A program made the position numbers and the translations under genes. DNA of 64,000 nt from Tribonema minus. Lineage: Eukaryota; Sar; Xanthophyceae; Tribonematales; Tribonemataceae. The notes beneath the pieces were generated by a model, which was not told the DNA's origin, did no database searches, and saw only the letters and a list, made by a program, of their open reading frames with translations. Within the stretch, counting starts at the first letter, position 1; every line of letters starts with the position of its first letter. The DNA lies in contig JAFCMP010000036.1 in the NCBI GenBank assembly GCA_017506865.1, positions 248,001-312,000 of the forward strand. The letters are read 5' to 3'. Positions 11,370 through 25,100 of this stretch are shown here, in pieces.

Positions 11370-13190
11370 CGCCAGACCGAGAGGTGTAGATAGGATGTAT
11401 GTTGATCGCAAGTACGGCATCTGCACCTCGCATTTGTGTTTACTCAGGCCAAGAACAGGCCAGATGATGAATATACCCCTAAGTTGCGCCGTGGTGCCAC
11501 TTGCTACAGGCAGAGTCTGTCGTCTTGTTTGCAATCGATTCAAATTGCCTGGGGAGCATCCGATTTCTTTGAGTAGCGCTATGGAGACATGGGTCTCGCC
11601 TTGTGGGCTTGGGTGATCGAGAGGCCGGCTGTTGGCACGTGAGCACAGCCAGAATGCACACAGCATCTCAAGCTGTGCGAGGTATTGTGGGGGTCAGCTT
11701 GAAGAGACGCGCTTCATGATATGCTCGTGGCAGAAATACTTGCAATATCAATGACCATGGCAGCGCGGAACGGGCATCCATGTGCTTGTGCATATGGCAA
11801 CACACAGCCGTTGAAGCTACCCTGACGCCAAATGCGCAATTTGATCACGAGCAACACCGAACTTACCTAAGGGTAATCTTGTAGCATAAGACTGTACATT
11901 TTATTAATTCTCGCTCAGGGCGCGAAAAGCCCAGATGATGGTCTAACTTGATGCTGCTGTACGGAACACTTGCTAATGCTGGCAATGCCGACTGTGCCAG
12001 CATCCGGTTCATGTGCACTCACCAACGTTGATCCACATGCCTGCCTTCAGCAAGTGTCGAGGGCAAAAAGGGGGGGACAGCAGCAGCGCGATGAAAAGCC
12101 CCTGATTAACCTCAACATGCAGTTCATTCACGCATGGCTCACTGTACACCGGTGCGGGCGCTCAAAGAGCCGCCTCGGTGCCGCACATAGCAGCACTCTG
12201 TTTTGGTGACGACACAACACATCACGCAACAGGCCCTCACGGCAACACGCTCTAAAACGGGCATCGCTCATTCTGGCAAACGTACACACTGGCGGTCCCG
12301 TGCGGTGCGGCTGCACTGGCAGGAGGTCAAAGCGGGCGTGCGCCAAGCGCTTCGCGCTGCGAGCACATGGTGACTGACGCCGAGAAAGCCACACGAGCAT
12401 CATTATGCTCCGCGCCTCGGCCCAGCAGTTGTCACGCGCGCGTGCGCGACCGCTCAAGCCTCCCAGTGCCTGCAAGCCCCCCAGATGTGCACCCGCATCA
12501 GCTGGTACCAGAGCCACGTGCGTAATTGCAGCCACCGGTAGTGTCGCACGGCTGCAACGAAGTGCAGCGTGATAGTGGTGCTGTGTGTGCGAGGCGCAGC
12601 AAGCCCTGGCCGGTGTGCAGCGCTGTTGCTGAGCTGCGAGCTGCTGCGCGAGCTCCACGTTGCATGCTTTCAAGGTGAAGGGCGCTTCGCCGGCCCTGCT
12701 GCGCAGAGACGTGCCATGTCTTGCTGTGCCAGCGCTGCGCAGTGCGCGTGCTAATAGCGTGTCCTTGGCACGCGTCTCGCAGCTGCTGCGGCGCTAGTGC
12801 CGGGGGACGTTCTGCCACAGCGTCAATGTTCAGCGCCGCGCGGTTCTACGCATCCTCTCACAAGAAGCCGTAACAAAGCTGAGCCCGAGCAGCCGCCGCG
12901 CTTGTCGGTCGCTGCGGCCATGCAAAGCAGGGCACCTCGACGGCGCGGCGCCGCGCGCTGCCGCCGTGACCACCAGCTGGCTGCAGCGGGCGGCGGGCGC
13001 CGCCGCCGCTGCCGCAGTCGCTTAGCCACCATCGCATGCCGACGGCTGCACGCATACCGCGCCGCTGCCGCACCATTCCGCACTGCGCACGACGTCCGTC
13101 ATTCATGGCGTTTGCAACCGCCACATCACGCACCGAGCGCTGCGTGGCGCTGCCGCCGCCGCCGCCGCCGCTGCCAGCAGCGTGCATGCG
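11370..13190. other. Convergent intergenic and 3'-UTR region
   Basis: This lies between the stop of the EH gene (+) and the stop of the lectin gene (-). I see no exon with consistent borders. Long reading frames here, such as 12128-12673 on the minus strand, have Arg/Cys/His-rich shadow composition. 12850-13190 is CG-trinucleotide rich and probably 3'-UTR of the lectin gene. Confidence 0.5.
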
Positions 13191-16100
13191 CTACGCTGCT
13201 GCGGGGCACGCGCCGCCGCTGCCGCACCAGTCTGCTGCTGCCGTCGGCGGCCGCGTCAGACGCAGCGCCGCAAAGCGCCAGTCCAGCAGGTCGTGCGTCT
13301 GGAACGTCTCCGCGCCCGTCGCAGCGGTGAAGCCCACCCACGCGCGGCCGTGGGTGAGGCTCAGCGTGCCCTGCATCGGTGGGACCGGGCGCGCGGGGGG
13401 GGTGGGGGGGAGCCGGCGGGGGGGGCAGACTTCAGTTCAGTACATGGATGACATGAGGCATTCCAGAGCCAGGTGCATGCTTGACCGTTGCGCGCACAAG
13501 TGCCATCAGAGCTGTGTAGGACAGGGGGGCGGGGTGACGGGGGGGCAGGAGCTCAGATTGCCAACAAGTGCGGTCTTGTGCTCGCATTTGAGGTCAGGTG
13601 CATGCAGATGCATTGCCTTGCTGCATGAGCGTGGGCGTCGACGGCCAGGGGGGGAGGCTCGGGAAGGCGCAAATGGCTCTGTAGCCAGTCAGTTTTGGCA
13701 AGCCTTTGTTTTACCGCCACTATGACACAGCCAAGGGTGGCGGCCCTGCGCCGCCATTACACCATGTAAGAGAATGTCAGCGGCGGCCCATCGGGCGCGG
13801 CGCCCCATCTGGTGCGGCGCACACAGCAGGCTAGCCCTTGGCTTAGTTCCGTGATGTTCGGGTACCAACAGAGTTGGGCCTGCAAGCAACCACATGATTG
13901 TCAGCACGCACCCCGTACGAGGGTGCTGCAGACAACGAAGGCATCACAATCGTACAGCATTGCATCACTAGGCTTTGGAGCACAGCTCCTGAGTGCATAC
14001 TCCTTGTCATTGCCCACAGTGCTGAGCAAATACTGCAAACAGGATGCGGTGTACTCGCTGCCATGCGTAAACGCAAAGTTCACTTGCGGTTCAACTCGAG
14101 TACACCAGCGTTCGGCAGCAGAACCAGCTGCATGCGCAGCAGGTGGCCCGCCAGGACAGCGAACATGAGGCCATGCACATCATGCAATGCACCAACTGCG
14201 TAGAGTCCACTTTGAATACACACAGGTTCAGCGGCAGTCCACTCTGAGTACCTCGAGGTTCAGCGGCACCACAAGGCGCGGCCGCAGCATGTCGTCGATG
14301 TAGACGTACAGCAGCCCTATGCCGGAGCCCCAATCTGAAAAACCGCCACTGGCAAAGTGCCCACTCTCCAGGAATGTTGTGGCGTAAGGGGATGGGTCCA
14401 GCAGGCCCATTTGCAAGACCTGCAGCAGGGCGACGTGAGGGAAATGAAGTGGTTGTGCGGGTGCTGCGAATAATGTCCGCTGTGTGCGATCTGCAGAAGT
14501 GCAGCAAGGGGACACCAGGGTTTTTTTTTGTTTCCCCCAACCTGCCGTGTCAACAGCGCGTAGGGCGACCGCTATAATGCGGGTGGCGCACCATTGAGCG
14601 GATTGCTGTACTCCGCTGGCACGGCACACACCAGTTTGAACGACGCAGCCGATGCTGACGCAGTTGCCGCTCACGCTTGACTCTGTTGCAGATGCGTGTG
14701 CAGCCCACAGATGAGAGGCGGGGGCCCAGCTAAGCACGCCCCCACCCCCTCCCCCCCTGGAAGGCATGCATACCACCGGCGCCGCCCACCCACCTGGGCG
14801 TCGAAGAACGGGGTGTACACGACGCGCGCGGCGTGCGCGCCCTCGCTCAGATCCGGCACTGCCGCGGCGGTGCCGAGCGCGAACGCGTGGTGCGCGCTGG
14901 CACCCCCCTCATTCCCCCTCGTCACCACCGCTACATGGTTTTCGTATGCATCCAGGAGTTCCGGGTTGTAGTACGTGTCGAATTCAATCGCGAGTGCGTT
15001 GCGGATGCCTTCGTAGCCGAGGCCGCGTCCGGTGGCGCCGAGCGCGGAGGGGTTGTCGCCCTGGTTGAGAGATGTGGCGGAAGGGGGGGGGGCGGGGGGG
15101 GGGGGAGGGGGAGGGGGGTGTGAGGTGTTGTGGGGGGGCTGTGAATGCGGTGCGCGGGGGTGAGTAAAGGCCGATGGATGGTGAACAGACTGGAACGAAC
15201 CGTAAAAACAACGGAAAAGACGTTTTGTGGGAGTGCGCACGCTCGCGCTATTCTACACCAAACCAATGCGAAAGGAGATAAGTTCTGGTGAAGACCAAGA
15301 AGCCACCTGACATCAAGCATAAATCTCAGAACACGTCCTTCGAAGTTACGAAGTCAAGTCGGTGGCCAACGCCATCACTGCTGCTCTGCCTCAGGAGCGT
15401 CGTCCGGCGGGCTCAACGACCACACCGCCGCAAGAACACTCCATGTGCGTGCAAACTCACTGAGCACAAGGCACTCGTGCATGGTACCGGCTTGTGTTAC
15501 TTGCGCGATGGCAAGTCCAGCACCCACCATCTCCAGCAAATGCAAATACGCACTTGCGGCTCACAGGCAGCAAATCAGGAAGCTACACGCATGCGTGCAC
15601 CGCCGTGACGGCTGACTGTCACCGCCACACCAACGCGATTCTGCGCCCGCCAAGTCATGGAGTTCGCAAGCCTGCATGCTACTTCAAAGTGCTTGTACAT
15701 GGTGATGTTGGGGCGTCACCTGCACGATGAACGCAAAGCCGTCCGCTCCGCGCGCCCTGCAGAGGCTGTTAATGCCATCCAACGTGCTGCACCTGCGCGC
15801 ATGCGCGCAGCGGCGGCAGGGTGACAGCAGTCGTGATCGAGGCGCAGTCAGGCGCGCGTGGCGGCGTCAACAGAGTCAGTCATCCACAATGATTACACAA
15901 GAAGGCCTGCAGAGGCTGTTAACGCCGTCCACAGCGTGCTGCACCTGCAGTCGTCAATGAGGCGTAGTCGGGCGCCAGCGGTGACATCAGCATGAGTCAT
16001 CCACATAAAATACACTGGGAGCATAGGGCCCTTTGAATCTTGAAAAACAGTCAAAACCTCAGGAAGTGATGGAGTTGCTTGTTTGATTGACGACGTGGTG

Positions 16101-19100
16101 CTGGCTGTTGACGCCATCTAGCGTGCTGCACGTGCGCGCGCAAGCGTGCGCGGCGGCGGCGGGGCGATAGCAGTCGCGAATGAGGCGCATTGGGGCACGC
16201 GTGGCGACGTCAACATGAGTCGTCCACAAAGAGTACACACAATTCATGGTGTCCTTTGAGCCAGGAAAACAACTCAATCCTTGGGGAAGCGTTGTGTCAT
16301 CGGCTTATCTTTCAGATTAAGCATCTACAGAAGCTCAAGCAAAGTTGCTGGTGTCGTGGTCCGTACAGCTTCTATGCGAGGTTGTGAGTGTGCAGATTGA
16401 GAAATCATTGCAGCCAGCGTGATGCGGTGCTCATGCGCTGGTGCTGTTGGAGCGTTGCTGGTATGCGAGGTCAAATTCGCCTCTGGCGGTGTACATGATT
16501 GGGCTGGGTACGTAACCACTGACCTCCTCGGCGCCCAACGGGACTCATTTACGGTACCCGTTCGAAGCTGGCAATGCATCGACAGAGGCATCGGGGAACC
16601 ACGCTGCGACACAACCCGGTCATTGGATACGTACCTGAAAGATTATCATTAGGTACTTTCTTGCCAGCGCTGGGCGAGCGGCTCAGACTCCCAAAGAGAG
16701 AAGCCTTCGGTTTCTTACTCCTGCTCTTGCTCAACGACCTAGTCAAGTTGTGCATGTTGGTCGAAGTGGACGTAGGTTCACGGCGGAACATCAACTTGAG
16801 GTAGTGCTTGACCTCATCGCGCAGTCGTGGGCCACGCGCCCCTGACCCTTGCGCCCAGCTGGTCAATGCAACGCTTTGCGACCTGTATGACATGGTGTAC
16901 TTCGAAGTACGACATTGCCGTACAATGTCGTACAGGTCGAAATGCGTTGCATTGACCACCTGGGCGCACAACCCCTTCAAGAGGGGGGGGGGGGGGCTGT
17001 CATGTACATGTTTTGGTGGTGCACAATGCTTTGAAAATTTGCCGCTCTGAACACCGTTCTTTTATATTTTGCAAAAACAAATTATGGACACGCTGGAGCG
17101 TCACCTTTGAACATGCAGTTCATCTTCAGGCTAGTTTTGCATCAATCAGATGCTACGCGCCGCCTGCTTCTCGAAAGCCTAGGTTAGACCCCAAGTGGCT
17201 GTAGCACCCGCGGATAATGCAGGTGGCAGGTGGTGCATTGCGGCTGGTGCCTCAGGGCTCAGGGTGTCAACGCACCCGACTGACTACAAACTAGGTAATG
17301 ATCAATATACAAAAACGTGAATGGCAGCGGCGCGTACACTCGTTCGTGTGCGCCGCTGCGGGGTCCTAGGCTGGCGTGCCTCATCATGTACATGCGCTTT
17401 TTGTCGTCAGCGAGCGAAGCTCGCAGGCTCTGTGCAAGTGGACCACGAGCAGCGTTGACCAGCAAGAGCGCACGCTGCAGGAACTTCAAGCAGCTTCAGT
17501 GCGTTTGAACAATGAAGCAGCACCATGTCTGACACCAGGACCTAGTGTGCGCCCACATCTTGGTACACGCATCTCGGTACCTTTATCGACAACACCTGCG
17601 CGCACACTATAGCTAGTGGTGATGTATGGCCCACACTCAGTCTGTCCTGACAGTTATACTCTGCTGCCAGCAGCATAATATATACTAAACGGCTAGCCTG
17701 AAATTAGCTGGGGTGAGTGACTGTGTCTTCACAATGTCATGCAGTTGCAGCATTATATTACCCTGAGGCTCCCCCAACCTGACGGCGCAACGCCGTGCAA
17801 GGTCGCCATAAAATTAGTGGGCATTCAAATTGGATGCCTGACGAAATTGAAGGCTAGCTCAGGCCAGCTGTCACAGCCTGAGGCTGTCCCTCAGCCTGTC
17901 AGTGAGGCTAGTAGCTGTATGACAGCCATGATCGTGATGACATTGTGCTCTGCCAGTTGAATTCATTCTAAAGCGCCACAGTGGCTGTCACACAGCCGCA
18001 CCAGCCTGAGGCGCACTGGCAGCCCCTCAGGCTGGCCGGCTGCCGCTGATAGGCATGCTACGTGGTGTATATAGGCCCGGGTCTGGCTGCTGATTCAAGC
18101 TGGTCACCACGGTGGTGTGACAGCCTGAGGGAAACATCTTGGTATCATAACATACCCGGAGTCCCTGTCACTACTGGCACCACCTGAGCCCGCATTGTGT
18201 CTTTCCAGCTCTGCTGCACCAACCCTGCCCACACCCGGTCCGGTTGTGTCTGTCGTTACCATGGACTGCTGATGTAATAGGCACCTTGTGATTGCCTTTC
18301 AGGTTGCTGTGTTGTGGCTGCCGCAGGCTGCTGACTCAGAGGTGCGCATGCAAGTGGCTCACAAGTTGCTTGATGTGCTCAAATGCCACCTACACTTGAC
18401 ATGGACATCACCGTGATGGCAATGCACACCATGATACTTCTTCGCCGAATTGAAACATATAGCTCCAAAGTTGTCATCTTCTTCCCCTTTATCCCTAGGT
18501 CTCTGGTATGCCAAGCTCAGCATTTGTTCCACGACGCCAGCACTCGGTGCCGACATGGCGCTGAACGCTCTGGTGTTACCGCCTTCGCTTACGGCATTGC
18601 GCACACCCGCTCCTGACACCACTCGACGGCGGCGCCAATCGCACTCGGTGTCACCGGGCTACGCGCCTCTAACAGCAGCAACGCTTGCGCCAGTAATGCC
18701 ATCAGCTGTGTCATGAGTGGCCACTGGTGCTGAATCAGTGATGCTGCTGCTGCTGACGACGCGTATGTGCCATCGGCGATCAGCGAATTTAGGGCTCATC
18801 AGACTCGGCTAGCGCTGCGTCGTGTAGACGCCCTATCGTGTACGCATGTGCCTCGCCTTTGTACTGCAGCCACCTCCACCTCAATACAACGCCGGTTGTC
18901 GGGTCAAAATTGCCCTTTCAGCGTCACGACCGCAAATTGGCCGATTGTCCCTAAGGTGGCGCTGCACACAAGCAACGCCGCGCCGTGTCCAGGCGCGTAT
19001 CTCAGTTTGGGCACTACTCACGCCTACTCTCACAATCCGGGGAGCTACTGCTGCCTGCTTCGCTCAATCAGGGGTAGTTGCGAAAACCCAACCGATGCTC

Positions 19101-22100
19101 CGCGCCCGTAAAAATTGGCCTATTCCGCGTTTTGGGACAAGACCTAGGCTTTTCAAGTCTAGGGATTTCAAGCCTAGGAACGGCGCAAGAGTAAACAACC
19201 CCCCCCGAGACCCAAAACTTCAAGAGTGAACCGTCGGGAAAGATTGAAGTGTTAGTGGGGTTTATTCCTTCGTGAGAGAACCCGTGCTGATGAGAAGAGC
19301 GGCAGTGCTGCTGGCACTGCTGACGTATAATCATGTGCTTGTCGTCGGTTCAAGGTCTGGACAGCCGCGAGGGTGCATCATGCTCGCCCCTTCAGCAGGT
19401 ACAGTGACATTCATTCGGTACAGTGACATTCAATGAGTTTATGCTGCTGCAGCTCAATCTGCACGTTGCCCCAGCCTTCTACGGAATCCACACCCGAACG
19501 CGACGATCCCTGCACTCTGTACTGTGCTTTGCGTGTGCAGAACCTCAATGTGCGACACTGACACCGGCGCAGGAGCAGGCCCAAGCTATCCCTGGTGGAA
19601 AGTGCCATGCTACAACCGCGAGGAGAAGATGCGCGAGATGCACGAAAGCCTCACGCACTCCCCCAGCCTCATTCAAGTGTGGTTGGGACCCGGCAACTGC
19701 GGAAAGACGAAGATGATCGTCGAATACCTCGAACAACACAACGCCGACGGCACCATTTGCTACATCAATTGCCGGGGCGTGACTTCGGGCATGTTTGTAA
19801 CAGAGCTGGCCACGCGCGGCCTGTCTTCTCTTGTGCGCGGGTGGTTCCAGGCAGATCTCGATTCTTTCGAGACCCTCAAGGCCATCCTGCAGGACAACGT
19901 GACGAATGCCATCCGGGGTCTGCGCGCGCGCGTAACTTCAGCTATCTCCGGCACCCTTACTCTGCCAGCGCCGACCCCGCTTGCCCGCAACCATGAGCTG
20001 ACCATCAGCGCACTAGACGCGATCACCAAGCTGCAGGGCCAGGGTGCCGCATACCTGCAGCCAGCCGCAGTCGCCGCCGTCATTGACGCATACCTGCAGC
20101 TGTTGGCTGTGTGGGAGAACACACGTGAGACGGCGCGGCTGCGGGGAGAGTTTCAGTGGCCCGTTCTGATCATCGATCATGCCGACATATTGCTGGGCTG
20201 GCTGAAGCGGGACGAGGAGCACGGCGGCGATCTGCAGAGGCTGTTTGACTTCTTCGTCGACGTGTGCGCGCGAGACCGCCGCTGCCACGTCGTTCTCGTC
20301 CCCGTGCACTACGGCTTCCAGCAGCAGCTCAGCCAGCGTAAGTCCAGTGTTGTACGTAAACGCATACTACTATGAGCACGAGCAGAGCAGTCTTGTGGAT
20401 AGCGCCCTTGGTGACAGCGGTCATGTTGCAAGCCAAGCTTCATTATCAATATTGCTTAACTGCCCTGTACTGCGTTTGAACCTGCAGTGATAGACTCCAA
20501 CTCCTGGTCGACCGAAGTCATAGGCGACTTCACGGAGCCGAAAGCCAGGGATTTCCTGCAGAAGCTTCTGAAGCGGCCCGTCTCTGATGGTGAATGGGCA
20601 GCGGTGTACGAGGTGAGAGCAGCGATGGTGCATGCGCAACCTTGCATCTCCTCCCACTCATGGCTAACCGCTGCGTTCACTGTTCACATGAACGCTTCAA
20701 GCGGTTCCAGAATCCCTTCGTGCAGCAGATACGCTCCCCACAAGTGGCAGACTGAGTGTGCCATGCTGTCACACCCCTGGTGCTTGTGTGTGCAGGTGTG
20801 CGGCGGCAATGCAGGGTCTCTGCGCTCTGCAGTGTCCGACTACGACCTCGTCCAGCCCCCGAAGCTGCGCGTCGATCAGGAGTTGAGAGACCTTCAAGCG
20901 GCTGACTCAAAGGCGGGCTGCGCAATGCAGAGGACCTTCAAGTTCAAGTTGACGCAGCAGACAGCAACGGCAACCTCAAGGCGTGGCAAAGAGGTGCGGG
21001 AACACCCTCGCATTGCAAGCATCACAACGTGGTTCACTCGCACGTTGTCCTGGAGGTGGTGTAGGTGTCCACGCTTCTCATTTCTAGCTCACGTTACCAG
21101 GCAGTACAACAGCGGGTGGGCAATACCTTTGCAGCAAGGCCCTATGAGATGGGGGCATGGCCCAGTGTAGCATATACGAGACAGACAACAAACAGATTTA
21201 CAATCTCGATTGCCTGCCGCCTGCAGCTCTGTGGCAAACCTGCAACAACCACGACCGATACGTGAGGGAAGCGTCTTGGGGCGGCGACGGCTGGACCTCA
21301 GCGCAATACGCAGAGGCTGCGCTGATGATACTCGACAGCGCGCACGGCGCGGTGCCGCGCACAGACGTGGCGCTGCGCCTAGGCAGGCACGACTCCGCGG
21401 CCGTAGCTCTGGGCGAGCGCGCATAGGTACGGGATATATGCGCCTCATGGAAACAAATCATAAGATCGTAGAGCTCTGGTGACAAGGGATGGTTAGCCGC
21501 AAGTGCCTTCCACCAATAACCGTGGTCGCTGCTGCTGCAGTCATCGGCCACGAGTCAAACAGTGCCATCATATCCACAGTAGTCAAAATACTTCTGTGTG
21601 CAAGCTTTTTAGCATGCGAGGCATGATTGGGTCAAAATTGTGCACTACCTGCAGTGCGAATACGAGCTACACCGATGTGTATGCGCTGCTGTGCACATGA
21701 CGTAGGTATACAGGTGGCGTTTGACGCTCCTGCACGACGCACATCGTGCTGAGGTGATGTTGAGCTTTGTGTGAGAAAAGTTGTCGTAAATGCTGACAAA
21801 TGGTGTGTTGCAACCCTACGCACAGAGGGAGGCAGGAGAGCGCTCTGCTGGCCCTGGTGAGGGAGAGTCACCTCGGTCTGCGGCCGTTTTCGTCGTGGGC
21901 GCGTGACATCGACGCCGCCGCGTACGGACCTTCAAATGCTCGGGATGATGTGGTGACGGCAATTGGCGCGCTGTACAAGTATCGCATGACACGCCGCCGC
22001 ACAAAGTTCGTGAAGGCACTGGAGCACTGGCGCCTGCATCAGTGACATGTCGTTTTCATATACTTGAAGTACAAGCTTTGAGGCTGTTGTTGAATAGCTT

Positions 22101-25100
22101 CGCTTGCCTCTTTTGTAGGGATAGCTTATCCCCAAGCCGCGCTTGCAAGACAGGGACAGAATCTGATGTCAGTTCTTACCAACAAACAGCCCCTTGGCAC
22201 AGTATTTGTAAGCTTCAAGCCCTGGTCACTGGACCATACCAATTGTCAGCGCCAAGCTGCGGCACCAACTCCTGCTAAGCGCCATCTCCTCTGCGGCTGT
22301 CATACATGTGCACTGCAGCCTAAGATGGGAGCAGCTGGCGCTTCATGTTATCCTTGCAGTTTCCCCAAATGCACTCAAACAGACCACCTCTAAGGTGCAG
22401 CAAATACGGTAAGGTGCTGATGCCGCTGGCGATGATGCTCACATGCTGATGCTGTCCGCCTGCCACTTGCCAGCGCATAAAAACTCAGTGGGTGACCTAT
22501 GACGAGGTTTTGAACAATCACGTCGGTTCCAGGATCACAATGGCATTTTTGTAGCAGCTTCTGAAGCAGCACTTGCAAGCACCAAATCTGCAAATGGCGG
22601 CTTCCTGCATTTTCAACACGAGTCACGGTTCCTGCCCCACTTACCTGAAGCAGGGCTGGCATGTGCATAATAGTATGTATACATACGTACCCAGTTGCAC
22701 TCGTGGCTCACCTCAGGCTCGGATTGCTGATCCTGAACGTGAAGTTGGACTCAAAGCCCTCGCCCACCGTCTGCGCTCAACAGCAGGGTGACATTGCTCA
22801 CCAGATGATAACTACGATCTTTTGATTCGTTTTCATCATACTTTCAAATCAAAAATTGCAACCAAAGTAGAGAAAACAGGACTGCGCAAGACCTCCGTCG
22901 ATCGGTGCTCTATCAGGATTCAGCCTGGCATACTCATACTGGAAGTGTTGGCAAATCAAAACTCAAGAAGTTTGCAAAGTGATGCTGGTAACCTTAAGGC
23001 ATTGCTCACAATACAGCGCAACTACAACAACTGATAATCCCAAACCGCAGAATGCTACTGTGGTATCAACGAAGTAGGTACCTTGTGCAATGTTGTGGTG
23101 AAACTGGACATGTACACTTCAAGCAGTACTTCTGACTTGAGACTCGTGCATGATCAAGGTGCAGAGAGTTGGAAGTATGATCTGCTCTGGTTAGCATCTC
23201 TGATGCGTACCAGACCGCCCCGGCCCGATCTGCGTGCAGCCCCGTTATCGGAAGCACGTGTCCATGCGCCCTGCACATGGATAATGTACTTGAACATCGC
23301 ACTAATGAACTCGTGTGCAGTGCGTAAAATAGAGGGATACTAACAGACCTGAGCACACGGGTCAGACCGCCCCGTCGGCATGAGCGCAGACCCCCGAGCG
23401 CTAGGCATGGATGATGTACTTCAAGCCGCACCAATACTTCAACGGAAGTGTGAAGTGCAGAGTGTTGTAGATACTTCGAGTGCACATCATGAGCCCTGAG
23501 AACACGCGCTACCGGGCCAGCCTAGTGTCAGCATGAGCGCAGGCCCGCACGCGCCATATCATTATCATCATACTTCCAACTGCTATTAGAGTCTGTACTA
23601 CCTGAGCGCGTGGGTACCAGACTGCCCCCGCCTGGTTCGCGTGCGGCCCAGTCAGCGTGAGCGCAGGGCCGCAGGCGCCGGACACAGCCGCGGCGGCCAT
23701 GCCGGCAGCGGTGAAATTTGCGAAGGGGGCAATCTTGATGCCCGGGCGCGGCTTGCTGCAACGCGCACACGCCAGCACGGCCGCACGAGAGAGGAGGACG
23801 TAATAGAATGTGAAGTTGTTATGGATAGACTTGGTGCAAGCGGCAGTGTAGTGCTATCAGTTGAAGTTGCTGTTTGGATTACTGAGTTGAGTGGCACGGG
23901 TCACAACCACTAGGTGTGCAGCTGCAGCAGAGCCCTTGCCGGTGACTGCACCGGAAAGATTATCCACACGAATAACCGACAAGAGAGCTCTGGACACCCA
24001 GACGAGGCTCGCTGCGGTGCCGCACGCGTCAGCACGGGCGTGCAAGACAGAGCAGCAGCAATGCTCAGGTCAGGCACAGGGCTGTCAGCTCAGGCGTGCA
24101 AGACAGTGTAGTGATATGCAGGCAAGGCACTGGTGATGTGGGACACGGTAGCTCAGATTGCAGAGGCAGCGACTGTGGCGCGCGCTCGGAGTTGGCAGCA
24201 GCTGGCTGCTGGTCTCAAGGATGGGAGGAGGCAAGCATGAAGGCAGCAGCGCTCAGTGCGGCGGTTCGTCCATGCCTGCCCACTCATCGGCAGCATGCAT
24301 GGTCAACTTCACACAACTTTGATTTCTGTGGATGCATCACGACCAAATGGGCGCCGTCTCAGGCAGCTGGGCGTGCAGAGCGACATGCATAGCAGAGAAT
24401 ACTATTCAGACGACCAAGCTCGGCCCGCCCCCTACCGCTTGCCCTAACCCTACACCTGTCGACATGACCCTGTCGCTGCCGCATCTGAGCACTGGTCAAA
24501 AACTTTGACAAAAAGCGCCCCCGTAGCTCACCTTATCAGACTGCCGTTAGCCGCCAGCGCCGACGCGACAGACGGGTAGAGCGCGCCGCTGCATGTGTAT
24601 GCCGCCGTGGCGCATGCGGCGGCGGCGCCGGCCGTGTGACCGTCGCAGCATGCGGATGTTGCGTTGCAGTTCTGAATCTGCACGCGGAGGGACGTAATTG
24701 TCGGCGAACAACAGCATGTGCGAAGCCTTGGTGTACTGGTATGAGCGCGTGGGAAACTTATCTACGAAAAGCAGGATTTTGATGGCACAGGGAGACAGCC
24801 ATGGCAGTTCGCGGACGCTGCATCGCAGTCCTGGAACTGCACACGCATGCAGTGATTGTTGGTCAACGACACTACAGTAGCGTGGGAAAAAGGCATTGCA
24901 CGGAGGAATATATCAGGACTGGCCAAGTTTTTGTGGGGAAACTCGATGTGAGCAGTAGCGCAGCGCATGACTAGTCATGTGGCACAGGCCACCAACAACA
25001 CTACTGTACGCATACAGCTGCAGTGGCGGCCTACGAAGGTCACATTGGCAGGTGAAACGAGGGTTAGGGTTAGGGTTAGGGTTAGGGTTAGGGTTAGCCT

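Larger units (their letters stand above)
15757..22711 (-). other. 6.95-kb host intron of the lectin gene containing a nested gene
   Basis: The flanking exons end and start in matching phases (AG plus G) and rebuild FTFRISNPSLRARGADGFAF, an uninterrupted lectin strand. Everything between is therefore intron. It contains the opposite-strand ATPase gene, the acceptor-side repeats, a foldback element at 16851-16967, and stretches (17000-19400) in which I find no supported exon. Confidence 0.85.

Noticed and set aside
12128-12673. Minus-strand frame of 181 residues
   Set aside because: Shadow-type composition and no borders. It lies downstream of the lectin stop codon.
18359-18622. Minus-strand frame with coding-like stretch (APSAGVVEQMLSLAYQ)
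   Set aside because: It lies in the lectin host intron, and the lectin phases close without it. No matching acceptor and donor pair was found.
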